The notes beneath the pieces are model-generated. The model had not been told where the DNA came from and did not search any database. It saw only the letters and a program-made list of their open reading frames with translations. The translations under genes were made by a program, and so were the position numbers. Below are positions 1 through 6,658 of a DNA stretch of 6,658 nt, in pieces. Source of the stretch: Clostridia bacterium (lineage in GTDB: Bacteria > Bacillota_E > SLMV01 > PUMD01). Each line of letters opens with the position of its first letter. Position 1 is the stretch's first letter. The stretch is from contig PWUB01000187.1 of the NCBI GenBank assembly GCA_003563755.1, forward strand, positions 1 to 6,658. Direction: 5' to 3'.

Positions 1-343
1 CGGCCTTCACCCCTATCACGCCGAAGACATCGCCCACCCGGACCTTGCGCCCCACCAGGAGGCTGTCCAGGGTACCACCTATTCTCTCGATGCGCAGAAA
101 ACCCCTGGGGTCTATGTACCGCACGACGGCGCCGATCTGGTCGGAGTGGGCGGCCACCAGGAGCCGCGGACCCTCCCCGCCCCCCTTCTTCAGGGCGAAG
201 ACATTGCCGAGAGCGTCCACCTCCACGGTGTCCGAATGCTCACGGACCGCGTCCCGGAGGAAACGAACGACCGCTGTCTCGTGGCCTGAGACCCCCGGGA
301 TTTCCGTGAGCCGCTTGAGTTTTTTCCACAAGTATTCCCGCAT
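1..343 (-). CDS. M42-family metallo-aminopeptidase, N-terminal part (runs off left edge)
   Basis: The first 114 residues of a cytosolic M42 (TET/endoglucanase-like) aminopeptidase are visible; the rest lies beyond the window. M42 enzymes are di-metal peptidases that trim amino acids from short peptides, usually as dodecameric tetrahedral shells. The family signature is clear: an N-terminal helix leading into EIPGVSGHE (residues 14-22), VEVDALGNVFA (40-50), then AAHSDQIG (64-71), where H66 is the expected metal ligand and D68 the catalytic-site Asp, followed by GFLRIERIGG (81-90) and a GVIGVKA strand. The usual family form is AHMDEIG; Ser and Gln replace Met and Glu here. The ATG at 343 is supported by an AAGGGTG Shine-Dalgarno at 351-357, seven bases upstream. 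The gene is divergent from tldD. Family assignment is firm; substrate preference cannot be told from this fragment. Confidence 0.9.
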   Translation of the reverse strand, partial: MREYLWKKLKRLTEIPGVSGHETAVVRFLRDAVREHSDTVEVDALGNVFALKKGGGEGPRLLVAAHSDQIGAVVRYIDPRGFLRIERIGGTLDSLLVGRKVRVGDVFGVIGVKA

Positions 344-562
344 TAGTACTCACCCTTCCGCTGCTCTGCCTGTGTGACTACATATTTCCCGCTCGGGGCG
401 TGATTCCCTCGCAGTAAAGATGGTGTCGGGCACACTCTCACTACCAAATGCGAGGATTCAGGCGGTGGATGGAGAAAGAGACCAGAGGTGAGACTGAATA
501 TGAGTCCTGCGGTTCGCCCGGATGTGACCGACAGGTTGGAGTCATGGATGGGGGCATGAGCT
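344..562. promoter_or_regulatory. Divergent intergenic region between the M42 peptidase and tldD
   Basis: This 219-bp gap separates two outward-facing genes, so it should carry both promoters. I see no convincing -35/-10 pair on either strand. The most regular structure is a nested pair of inverted repeats: CCTCGCA at 407-413 with TGCGAGG at 449-455, and inside it GTGT at 423-426 with ACAC at 432-435, nearly concentric. It could be a regulator site, but the arms are short and chance is possible. The M42 Shine-Dalgarno lies at 351-357. For tldD only a G-rich stretch at 550-554 precedes the GTG start. No coding region in the gap is supported. Confidence 0.4.
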
Positions 563-2005
563 GTGAGAGATCTGGCACGTAGAATCGTGGAGATGGCGGG
601 AGGTGCAGGGGCCTCGTATGCCGACTGCCGGGTCGTGCAGAGGGAGAGGGAACTCATCTCCGTGAGAAACGGGGAGGTGGAGAACTTCAACTCCAGCGAT
701 GATCTGGGCGTCGGTGTGAGGGTCATCGCCGACGGAGGATGGGGCTTCGCCTCCACGAACCGGATGGATGAGGCTTCGTACGAGAGATGCGTGAAGCGGG
801 CGGTGGAGGTGGCACGTTCCGGTGCCGCTGTCCGCAAGTACCCGGTGCAGCTGGCCCCGGAGCCTCCCCACGTGGATGAATGGGTCAGGCCCGTGGAGGT
901 GGATCCGTTCTCGGTGGACACGGCGAAGAAACTGGACCTTCTCACCCGCTGTTCAAAGGCCATGCTGGAGGAGGGAGTCCGCATTGCCCGCGCCACCCTG
1001 GTGTTCGAACGTGACACCCAGGTGTTCGCCAGCACCGAGGGCAGCCTGATCAGGCAGGTGCTGACGGAGAGCGGGGGCAGTCTCTACGCGATGGCCGTGG
1101 GTGGAGGGCACACCCAGGTGAGAACCTACCCGTGCACCGTGTGGCACGATATACAGGGTAAGGGGTGGGAGACGATCGAGGAGAGGGACCTCTTCGGTAA
1201 CGCACCGCGGGTGGCCTCCGAGGCCGTCCAGCTGCTGTCGGCGCGTCCCTGTCCTGACATGACCACCGACGTCATAATCGCTCCCAACGAGCTGGCGCTG
1301 CAGATACACGAGAGCGTGGGTCATCCCTTCGAGGCCGACCGGGTGTTGGGGCACGAGGCGGACTTCGCCGGAACCTCTTTCATTGAGCCCGACATGCTGG
1401 ACGAATTTCAGTTCGGCTCCGAGGTCGTGAACCTGTTCGCCGACCCCACCCTGCCGGGGAGCCGCATATCTTATCGATACGACGATGAGGGGGTTCGGGC
1501 CCGGCGGGTGGACCTGGTGAAGGACGGCGTGGTGGTGGGACTGACTACCTCCCGGGAGACCGCGTACGAGCTGGGACTGGACCGGTCCGGCGGCTGCATG
1601 CGGGCGAACAACTACGATCACATTCCCCTGGTACGTATGCCCAACGTGTCCCTTGCTCCGGGAGACATAAGCTACGAGGATCTGATCGCTTCCACGGAAC
1701 GGGGGATACTGCTGGACCAGAACAGGAGCTGGTCCATCGACGACCGCCGACTTAACTTCCAGTTCGGCTCCGAAGTCGGCTGGCTCATAGAGGACGGCCG
1801 CATCACCGAGATGGTCAGGGACCCGATATACGCTGATATGACCCCACAGTTTTGGGCCAGGTGCGATGCTGTGGCCGACGAAAATGACTGGAGAATCGTG
1901 GGATATGCCTGCGGAAAGGGAACACCGTCCCAGGACGGCCGGGTGGCCCACGGCTGCTCTCATGCCCGGTTCCGGGGACTGAAGGTGGGGGCGAAGAACT
2001 CATGA
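563..2005 (+). CDS. tldD: TldD, zinc metalloprotease subunit of TldD/TldE
   Basis: 480-residue catalytic subunit of the cytoplasmic TldD/TldE protease. In Enterobacteria this complex processes microcin B17 and degrades CcdA antitoxin, and it cleaves small unfolded peptides inside a closed chamber. The zinc motif HESVGH is at residues 249-254 (H249, E250, H254) in the context IHESVGHPFEADRVLGHEA. The expected third zinc ligand is C450 in GYACGKGTP, matching the C-terminal Cys of characterised TldD. Other family blocks are the N-terminal SVRNGEVENFNSSDDLGVGVRV region (33-54), RANNYDHIPLVRMPNV (347-362) and NFQFGSEVGWLIEDGRI (398-414). Length is normal. The GTG start at 563 is the first possible start, since an in-frame TGA lies at 557-559; the ribosome site (GGGGG, 550-554) is mediocre. 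Its last four bases overlap tldE. All visible active-site residues are intact; the physiological substrate is unknown. Confidence 0.95.
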   Translation: MRDLARRIVEMAGGAGASYADCRVVQRERELISVRNGEVENFNSSDDLGVGVRVIADGGWGFASTNRMDEASYERCVKRAVEVARSGAAVRKYPVQLAPEPPHVDEWVRPVEVDPFSVDTAKKLDLLTRCSKAMLEEGVRIARATLVFERDTQVFASTEGSLIRQVLTESGGSLYAMAVGGGHTQVRTYPCTVWHDIQGKGWETIEERDLFGNAPRVASEAVQLLSARPCPDMTTDVIIAPNELALQIHESVGHPFEADRVLGHEADFAGTSFIEPDMLDEFQFGSEVVNLFADPTLPGSRISYRYDDEGVRARRVDLVKDGVVVGLTTSRETAYELGLDRSGGCMRANNYDHIPLVRMPNVSLAPGDISYEDLIASTERGILLDQNRSWSIDDRRLNFQFGSEVGWLIEDGRITEMVRDPIYADMTPQFWARCDAVADENDWRIVGYACGKGTPSQDGRVAHGCSHARFRGLKVGAKNS

Positions 2006-3363
2006 TGGGCAGGGAGAAGCTGCAGAGTGCTGCCGAGGCTGGGTTGAAGGAGGCGGGACGTCGACCCGCTGAGATACACCTCGAATCTTACGGTTACGAT
2101 CTGACCCGCTTTGCCGAGGGACAGATTCACCAGAACATCTCCATGGACGGTGTCTACGTCACCGCCCGGGTCTATCGGGGCCGCAGGCGCGGTGAGGTCA
2201 CCCTTCCCGCTCCCGGACCCGAAAGGGTGAAGGAGGCGGTCCGGAGGGCGGCGGATGCCCTGGAATATGCCGCACCGGGACCGCAGCGCCCCATGCCGGA
2301 CAGGAGCATGGGTTATGCCGGTGATGAACTGATAGGTTACGACGAGAGAATCCCCGAAAGCGCCACCGAGTGGCGGACCGATGCCGCCAGGCGCATAGTC
2401 AGGACCATCGAATCCCAGGGCCCCCGACCCTTCGGCAGGGTGACAACCGAGTGCAGCGAGCGGCTGACGCTCAACAGCGAGGGCCTCCTCTCCTACGATC
2501 CCCGGACCGGCTGTCACCTCAGCATAACGGCCATCCGCGGCACAGGATACGGATACAGTGAGCGGCAGGGCTCCCACTTCGAGGACGTCGACCCCGAGCG
2601 GGCGGCCTCGGAGGCCGCCGGCGGGTGCAACATGTCCAGGAATCCCGAACCCTTCCCCGCGGGGGACTACCCGGTGATCCTCCTTCCCTACGCCGTGGCG
2701 GACATGGTGGCTTTCATCGCTCGGCTGGGCGCCGACGGGGAGTCAGTACGCGAGGGCAGGAGCTTCATGTCGGACCGCATGGGGGAGAGGGTGCTGTCGG
2801 AAAGGATCAACCTCTACGACGATGGTTCCGACCCGTGCGGCCGCCCGGTGCTCTTCGACGGCGAGGGCGTACACAAGCAGCGCGTCGATATCATAAAGTC
2901 CGGAGTTGCCAGTGGGGCCCTTTACACCCAGAGCACCGCCGCGGCCGAGAGCAGGAAATCCACCGGGCACGCTCCCGTGGTCCGCGCTTTCGGGTCCTTC
3001 CGGGGCGGCGGCGCAGCAGTGCCGCAGAACCTGTTCTTGGGCGCAGGAGATGCCACGGTCGCCGACATGATCGAGGCGGCGGACCTCGGTCTTCTCGTCA
3101 CCTCCTTTCACTACACGCGGGTGGTGGAACCGCGGGAGGTGATGATCACGGGCATGACCCGCAACGGTACCTTCCTGGTCCGCAATGGCAAGATCGTGGG
3201 GCCGGTAAAGAACCTCCGGTTCACCGACAGCTACGTTCGGGCCCTCAACGGGGTGACCCACGTCGGTTCCGAATCTTTGACTTGCGGTGAGGGTGTCGGT
3301 GGCATAAGGGTTCCGGCCCTGCGCCTTGAGAGCCTGCGCTTCACGGGAACGACGGAGTTCTGA
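2002..3363 (+). CDS. tldE: TldE/PmbA, non-catalytic partner of TldD
   Basis: 453-residue TldE (PmbA) family protein, the U62-family partner that forms a heterodimer with TldD and closes the proteolytic chamber. It is homologous to TldD but lacks the zinc site: aligning VILLPYAVADMVAFIARL (residues 225-242) with the TldD motif helix puts A237, F238 and L242 where TldD has H249, E250 and H254. Family hallmarks at the C-terminus are TSFHYTRVVEPREVMITGMTRNG read across 367-389, IVGPVKNLRFTDSYV (398-412) and RVPALRLESLRFTG (436-449). It starts with an ATG inside the ATGA overlap with the tldD stop, so translation is coupled. A second in-frame ATG follows directly at 2005. A purine-rich AAGGTGGGG lies at 1982-1990. 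Expected to be made in equal amounts with TldD from one mRNA. Confidence 0.94.
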   Translation: MMGREKLQSAAEAGLKEAGRRPAEIHLESYGYDLTRFAEGQIHQNISMDGVYVTARVYRGRRRGEVTLPAPGPERVKEAVRRAADALEYAAPGPQRPMPDRSMGYAGDELIGYDERIPESATEWRTDAARRIVRTIESQGPRPFGRVTTECSERLTLNSEGLLSYDPRTGCHLSITAIRGTGYGYSERQGSHFEDVDPERAASEAAGGCNMSRNPEPFPAGDYPVILLPYAVADMVAFIARLGADGESVREGRSFMSDRMGERVLSERINLYDDGSDPCGRPVLFDGEGVHKQRVDIIKSGVASGALYTQSTAAAESRKSTGHAPVVRAFGSFRGGGAAVPQNLFLGAGDATVADMIEAADLGLLVTSFHYTRVVEPREVMITGMTRNGTFLVRNGKIVGPVKNLRFTDSYVRALNGVTHVGSESLTCGEGVGGIRVPALRLESLRFTGTTEF

Positions 3364-3461
3364 GGGTGTAGATCACGTTCCTCGGTGTGCCGCGGGGAAG
3401 GTATTGCCGCAAACCCACCGGGGAACCGACTGCATGCCTGGATTTGCTGCCGTGTTTTCGT
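3364..3461. other. Convergent intergenic gap with a weak hairpin
   Basis: 98 bp lie between the tldE stop and the stop of the oppositely oriented membrane-protein gene, the place where a bidirectional terminator is expected. The only notable pairing is TTCCTCG (3378-3384) with CGGGGAA (3393-3399), a 7-bp stem with one G-T wobble and an 8-base loop. Neither side has a T-run, so it is not a standard intrinsic terminator. Termination may be factor-dependent or lie inside a neighbouring gene. No small gene is supported here. Confidence 0.3.
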
Positions 3462-3965
3462 TCAGGGGTTCTCCCGGATGGGCCGGATCTGGTTGTACCC
3501 CGCCCACATTGCCAGCAGCGCCACCGCCAGGCAGATTCCAGCGACGGCGGTGCGGTCCTGTCTAGCTGCCACGGTACCCACGCGGATCCGTGTGTGGTCC
3601 GAGCCGCTAAGGCGGTTGTAGGTGTAGACCACCTCGGCCCAGCTTTGATCCCGCTGGGAGGTGCCGGTGAATACGACCTGCCAGTGCAGGGGGCTGCCCC
3701 GCCCCAGTTGTTCCTCGATGACGAACCACTCTGGCTGCTCCATCCCCACGGCCCGGTCCCAGATCCCCTGGGGAACCGAAGCGGGCATGTACCATGCGAA
3801 GTAGCTTGCGGCCAATAGCAGCAGGGAGATCATGAGGGTGCGGATGATCGCGTTCCTGCGCGGGCCGGGTGTTTCAGTCGCCGCCTCCCCGGCGCGGAGC
3901 CGGCCGAAAACGTACAAAGCATAGGCTATGGCCAGTGCGACGGGGACCAGAGGTAGATACTGCAA
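3462..3965 (-). CDS. Unrecognised three-helix membrane protein downstream of copA
   Basis: 167-residue protein I cannot assign to a family. Three hydrophobic segments are visible: about 3-20 (LPLVPVALAIAYALYVF), 40-60 (IIRTLMISLLLLAASYFAWY) and 138-156 (AVAGICLAVALLAMWAG). Arg-rich stretches at 22-42 and after 160 suggest that loop and the C-terminus are cytoplasmic. That would leave residues 61-137, a Trp/Tyr-containing domain of about 75 residues, outside the membrane. There is one Cys (C145) and no Cys, His or Met metal motif. The TTG start at 3965 is chosen because GGGAGG at 3970-3975 sits four bases upstream and no better start follows. It lies 39 bp after copA on the same strand, so it is probably co-transcribed and may serve copper export or envelope homeostasis, but this rests on position alone. 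Confidence 0.75.
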   Translation of the reverse strand: MQYLPLVPVALAIAYALYVFGRLRAGEAATETPGPRRNAIIRTLMISLLLLAASYFAWYMPASVPQGIWDRAVGMEQPEWFVIEEQLGRGSPLHWQVVFTGTSQRDQSWAEVVYTYNRLSGSDHTRIRVGTVAARQDRTAVAGICLAVALLAMWAGYNQIRPIRENP

Positions 3966-4004
3966 CTGTCCTCCCGCCCTTCGAGTTGGTACCGGTTAGA
4001 TTCG

Positions 4005-6539
4005 TCAGCCTTCGCCCTGCTCCTGCCTACCCGGTGAGGATCTTTCATATTCAGGCCGGGGATCCAGCCGGTGCAGCAGGTTGGCGTTGGTGACCACGGT
4101 TATGGAACTGACCGCCATCGCCGCCTCGGCTATCACCGGGTGCAGGAGGCCCAGCATCGCAACCGGTATGGCGATGACGTTGTAAAAGAACGCCCAGAAC
4201 AGGTTACCCTGGATCTTGCTGAAGGTGGCCCGGCTGACGTTGACGAAGGCCACCACCGCCGAGAGGTCACCCCTGACCAGGGTCACATCCGACGATTCAA
4301 TGGCCACGTCAGTTCCCGTACCGAGGGCTATGCCCACGTCCGCCTGGGTCAGCGCAGGGGCGTCGTTGATGCCGTCTCCCACCATTGCCACCGGGCCGAC
4401 CTCTTCCTGGAGTCGCCGGATCTCATCCACCTTACCGTCGGGGAGCACCTCGGCCACCACCCGGTCGATTCCCACCTCCCGGGCCATGGCCATGGCCGTT
4501 CGCCGGTTGTCACCCGTCAGCACCGCCGTCTCGAATCCCATCTCGTGAAGCTTCTGTATTGCTGACCGCGAGTCGTCCTTGGGGGGGTCGGCGACTGCTA
4601 TGAGACCCAGGCTACGGCCCTCGTCGGCGTCGGCGGTGATCATGACCGTCCTGGCCTCGCCCTCGAGACGCTCCTTCTCCGAGGCCAGGTCGTCGTCAAG
4701 ACCGATATCTTGCTCGGCCAGCAGGCGCTCCGTTCCCACCAGGATTCGTCGTCCGCCGACCCTTCCCGAAACCCCGCGGCCCGTGAGGGCGGCAAACTCG
4801 TCAACGGTCTGTGTTTCGATGTCTCGCTCGGAGGCTTCCAGTACCACCGCACGCCCCAGGGGGTGCTCGGAGCCCCTCTCGACCGTGGCGGTCAGCGTCA
4901 GCAGCTCCTCTTCGGTCACCCCGGCTGCGGGGACGATTTCGGTGATCCGGGGTTCGCCGCGGGTGATGGTACCTGTCTTGTCGAAGACGATGACTGCTAT
5001 GTTCTTCATGGCCTGGATGGCCTCACCCCGCCTGATTAGAACTCCATGCTGGGCACCCTTTCCCGAACCCACCATGAGCGCGGTCGGGGTCGCCAGACCC
5101 AGGGCGCACGGACACGCAATGACCAGGGTGGCGATCATGGCAGAGAGGGCCAGGGTCAGCTGGGATGCCTCCGGGTTCACCCAGGGGATGACCCCCGCGG
5201 CGGCGCTGACGATGGGCCCGAGAAGATCGGGCAGGAGCATCCACGCTATGAAGGTCACCAGGGCCAACAGTGAGATCGCGGGGACGAAGTAGTGGGTGAT
5301 TCGGTCGGCAAGGGCCTGGATGGGAATCCTGCTGGTCTGTGCCTCCTCCACGAGCTTGATCACCTGGGCGAGGAAGGTGTCGCCTCCGACCCGGGTGACC
5401 TGCACGTGGATGAGTCCCTCGACATTGATGGTGCTGCCGATGACCTCGTCACCCTCGCCCCTGGTCACGGGCATGGACTCACCGGTGGCCATCGATTGAT
5501 CGACGCTGGTGGTACCCCTTACCACCTTGCCGTCCGTGGGAATCTTCTCGCCGGGTCGAACCACCATTACGTCCGAAGGCACCAGTTCATCGACCTCGAC
5601 CAGTCTTTCCTCGCCGTCCACCAGGACCGAGGCCGTATCCGCTTCCAGGTCGAGGAGCTCCCTTATGGCCTGAGATGCCCGGCCCCGGGCCCGGCTCTCG
5701 ATGGAGCGGCCGGTCAGGTGAATGGCCATTATCATCGCCCCGACGCCCGCGTAGTTGGCGATGTCCATGACGAAACTCAAAGGCCCGGTGATGAGGGCGA
5801 AGACCGTTCCGAGGAATATCAGAGTGTCCATGGTCGGCGCCCTGTGCAGGGCGGACCGCAGACCCGAACGCAGGGTCGAAAGCCCCGGCCACAGTATGAC
5901 GGCCCCTGACAGGATGGTCATCCCCACGTGATGGGTCATGTGGGTGGGCCAGGCGATCCCCCAGAACATCTCCGGTACCATGGCCACGATGATGGGAACG
6001 GTCAGGATCCACGCGTACCTCATCCGCGCGTTTGCCTGGGCCACCTGCGCCCGGTCCTTCTCCGCCTCATCGGGCCCCTCCTCATCCTCGCGGAGCAGGA
6101 AAGCATCATAGCCGGCGCTTCTCACTGCGTCGAGAATATCGTCGGTATCGACGAGGGACGAATCATACCGGAGGCTCGCCTGGCCCTTGAAGAGGTTCAC
6201 ATTCACCTCCGAGGTACCCGGGACTCCCTCCATGGCCCGTTCCACCGCGGCCAGGCAGGCGGCGCAGGACATGCCCTCGATCTTCAACCTGGCTGTTCTC
6301 GCCGGCAGGGCCGCATCGAAACCCGCTCTTCGTATCTCCCGCATGATGTCGTCGACGTTCACGCGGGCGGGATCGTGGGTGACCACGGCCCTCCCGGTGG
6401 CCAGGTTCACATCGGCCTTGTGCACGCCGTCGAGTCTCTCCACGGTGTTTTTCACCGACGCCACGCAGGCTGCGCACGACATACCGGTCACGGTGATCTG
6501 TATCGTCTCCAGTGGGTGTTCCTCTGTCGTCGAAGTCAT
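4005..6539 (-). CDS. copA: CopA, Cu+-exporting P1B-type ATPase with two N-terminal metal-binding domains
   Basis: 844-residue inner-membrane pump that uses ATP to expel Cu+ (possibly Ag+). Counting from the ATG at 6539, two heavy-metal-associated domains carry GMSCAAC at 19-25 and 89-95. The core follows: TGES actuator motif at 352-355, membrane CPC at 476-478, phosphorylated D520 in DKTGTIT, SEHP at 557-560 in the nucleotide domain, and GDGINDAP at 721-728. YN at 786-787 and MAVSS at 808-812 in the last helices, together with CPC, mark the Cu+ (P1B-1) subclass rather than Zn/Cd. The frame stays open to a GTG at 6557 (850 residues), but the GGAGGGTG Shine-Dalgarno at 6548-6555 lies inside that extension, so ATG 6539 or the adjacent TTG 6542 is likelier. 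Preceded by a promoter and CsoR-like operator, so copper induction is expected. All catalytic motifs are intact. Confidence 0.96.
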   Translation of the reverse strand: MTSTTEEHPLETIQITVTGMSCAACVASVKNTVERLDGVHKADVNLATGRAVVTHDPARVNVDDIMREIRRAGFDAALPARTARLKIEGMSCAACLAAVERAMEGVPGTSEVNVNLFKGQASLRYDSSLVDTDDILDAVRSAGYDAFLLREDEEGPDEAEKDRAQVAQANARMRYAWILTVPIIVAMVPEMFWGIAWPTHMTHHVGMTILSGAVILWPGLSTLRSGLRSALHRAPTMDTLIFLGTVFALITGPLSFVMDIANYAGVGAMIMAIHLTGRSIESRARGRASQAIRELLDLEADTASVLVDGEERLVEVDELVPSDVMVVRPGEKIPTDGKVVRGTTSVDQSMATGESMPVTRGEGDEVIGSTINVEGLIHVQVTRVGGDTFLAQVIKLVEEAQTSRIPIQALADRITHYFVPAISLLALVTFIAWMLLPDLLGPIVSAAAGVIPWVNPEASQLTLALSAMIATLVIACPCALGLATPTALMVGSGKGAQHGVLIRRGEAIQAMKNIAVIVFDKTGTITRGEPRITEIVPAAGVTEEELLTLTATVERGSEHPLGRAVVLEASERDIETQTVDEFAALTGRGVSGRVGGRRILVGTERLLAEQDIGLDDDLASEKERLEGEARTVMITADADEGRSLGLIAVADPPKDDSRSAIQKLHEMGFETAVLTGDNRRTAMAMAREVGIDRVVAEVLPDGKVDEIRRLQEEVGPVAMVGDGINDAPALTQADVGIALGTGTDVAIESSDVTLVRGDLSAVVAFVNVSRATFSKIQGNLFWAFFYNVIAIPVAMLGLLHPVIAEAAMAVSSITVVTNANLLHRLDPRPEYERSSPGRQEQGEG

Positions 6540-6547
6540 CAAGAATG

Positions 6548-6555
6548 CACCCTCC
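6548..6555 (-). promoter_or_regulatory. Shine-Dalgarno that decides the copA start
   Basis: On the minus strand the bases read GGAGGGTG. The end of the motif lies 8 bases before the ATG at 6539; the GGAGG core lies 8 bases before the in-frame TTG at 6542. The longer GTG start at 6557 overlaps this motif and has no ribosome site of its own upstream, which argues against the longest open frame. Confidence 0.7.
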
Positions 6556-6564
6556 ACGTTCTCG

Positions 6565-6587
6565 AATATACCCTAAGGGGGTATATT
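6565..6587. promoter_or_regulatory. CsoR-like copper-repressor operator of copA
   Basis: A perfect inverted repeat: AATATACCC (6565-6573), a 5-base spacer TAAGG, and GGGTATATT (6579-6587). The core TACCC-5 nt-GGGTA closely matches the known CsoR operator of the Bacillus subtilis copZA type, where Cu+ binding to the CsoR tetramer releases the DNA. It begins one base past the -10 box of the copA promoter and would cover the start of transcription, as a repressor site should. No csoR gene is in the window, so the repressor is inferred, not seen. RcnR/CstR-family relatives bind similar G/C-tract sites, but the copA context favours copper. Confidence 0.85.
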
Positions 6588-6588
6588 A

Positions 6589-6618
6589 ATCATACCTTCG
6601 CTGGACCTGTGACATCAA
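6589..6618 (-). promoter_or_regulatory. Sigma-70-like promoter of copA
   Basis: On the minus strand, a -35 box TTGATG (6613-6618) and a -10 box TATGAT (6589-6594) are separated by 18 bp. They match the consensus at 4/6 and 5/6 positions. The predicted start of transcription is near 6580-6584, inside the operator, giving a leader of about 40 bases before the copA ATG. The placement relative to the operator supports repression by blocking initiation. Confidence 0.65.
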
Positions 6619-6658
6619 GGATAGCCTTCCCCAGCTTCGTCATCATGCTGCAGGGAAG
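6590..6658 (-). CDS. Possible 3' end of an upstream leftward gene (22 codons visible)
   Basis: On the minus strand one frame is open from the window edge to a TGA at 6590-6592, encoding LPCSMMTKLGKAILDVTGPAKV; the other two minus-strand frames hit stops within this stretch. This may be the C-terminus of a gene preceding copA. I do not recognise it, and it does not look like the end of a typical CsoR. The stretch is short enough to be open by chance, and it overlaps the predicted copA promoter boxes, including the -10 box where the stop codon falls. Treat as tentative. Confidence 0.3.
   Translation of the reverse strand, partial: LPCSMMTKLGKAILDVTGPAKV

Noticed and set aside
448..582. A 44-codon plus-strand frame with several Cys (MRGFRRWMEKETRG...) in the divergent gap, overlapping the start of tldD; considered as a small peptide or RiPP precursor for TldD/TldE.
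   Set aside because: No Shine-Dalgarno before its ATG, it runs into tldD out of frame, and it has no recognisable leader/core pattern. Not supportable as a gene.
953..1963. 336-codon minus-strand open frame inside tldD.
   Set aside because: It lies wholly opposite tldD, whose family motifs are unmistakable. Long antisense frames are expected in high-GC coding DNA.
2002..3363. Possibility that tldE is a second active TldD-type protease.
   Set aside because: The positions matching HExxxH are Ala, Phe and Leu, as in normal TldE/PmbA partners.
3378..3399. Hairpin between the convergent genes as an intrinsic terminator.
   Set aside because: Only a 7-bp stem with a wobble pair and no T-run on either strand, so it is described as a weak hairpin and not called a terminator.
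3387..3818. 143-codon plus-strand open frame opposite the membrane-protein gene.
   Set aside because: It is antisense to a gene with a good ribosome site and clear membrane helices. Its Pro/His-rich composition is typical of a GC-rich shadow frame.
4579..5292. 237-codon plus-strand frame opposite copA.
   Set aside because: Ser/Arg/Pro-rich antisense shadow of the P-type ATPase core, with no ribosome site or family motif.

Overview
High-GC bacterial DNA (roughly 60-65% G+C by eye) with GTG and TTG starts alongside ATG. It holds two unrelated gene groups on convergent transcripts. The TldD/TldE pair has the motif style I associate with Actinomycetota and some other high-GC lineages (HESVGHPxExDR, CGKG near the C-terminus, TSFHYTRV in the partner). 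AGG/AGA arginine codons are frequent. My best guess is a deep-branching actinobacterium-like or other high-GC environmental bacterium, held with low confidence. There are no rRNA or tRNA genes, mobile elements or CRISPR repeats.

Left part (1-3363): the 5' end of an M42-family metallo-aminopeptidase runs leftwards off the window. It is divergent from a two-gene operon running rightwards: tldD (zinc protease subunit with HExxxH and a C-terminal Cys) and tldE/pmbA (catalytically empty partner), translationally coupled by an ATGA overlap. Together they form a small peptide-processing and peptide-degradation neighbourhood. The 219-bp divergent gap (344-562) must hold both promoters, but no clear core promoter is visible there.

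Middle (3364-3461): a 98-bp gap between convergent genes with at most a weak hairpin.

Right part (3462-6658): a leftward copper-efflux unit. A sigma-70-like promoter (TTGATG-18 bp-TATGAT) is followed directly by a perfect 9-bp inverted repeat (AATATACCC-5 nt-GGGTATATT) that closely resembles CsoR copper-repressor operators. Next comes copA, a Cu+ P1B-type ATPase with two N-terminal GMSCAAC metal-binding domains. After 39 bp follows an unrecognised three-helix membrane protein with a TTG start and its own Shine-Dalgarno, probably co-transcribed. No csoR gene is in the window. At the far right edge a short open stretch could be the tail of another leftward gene.

Overall these are mostly ordinary housekeeping and metal-homeostasis genes. 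The points most worth following are the copper-responsive promoter/operator without a local repressor gene, the orphan membrane protein in the copA operon, and the pairing of TldD/TldE with an M42 peptidase.
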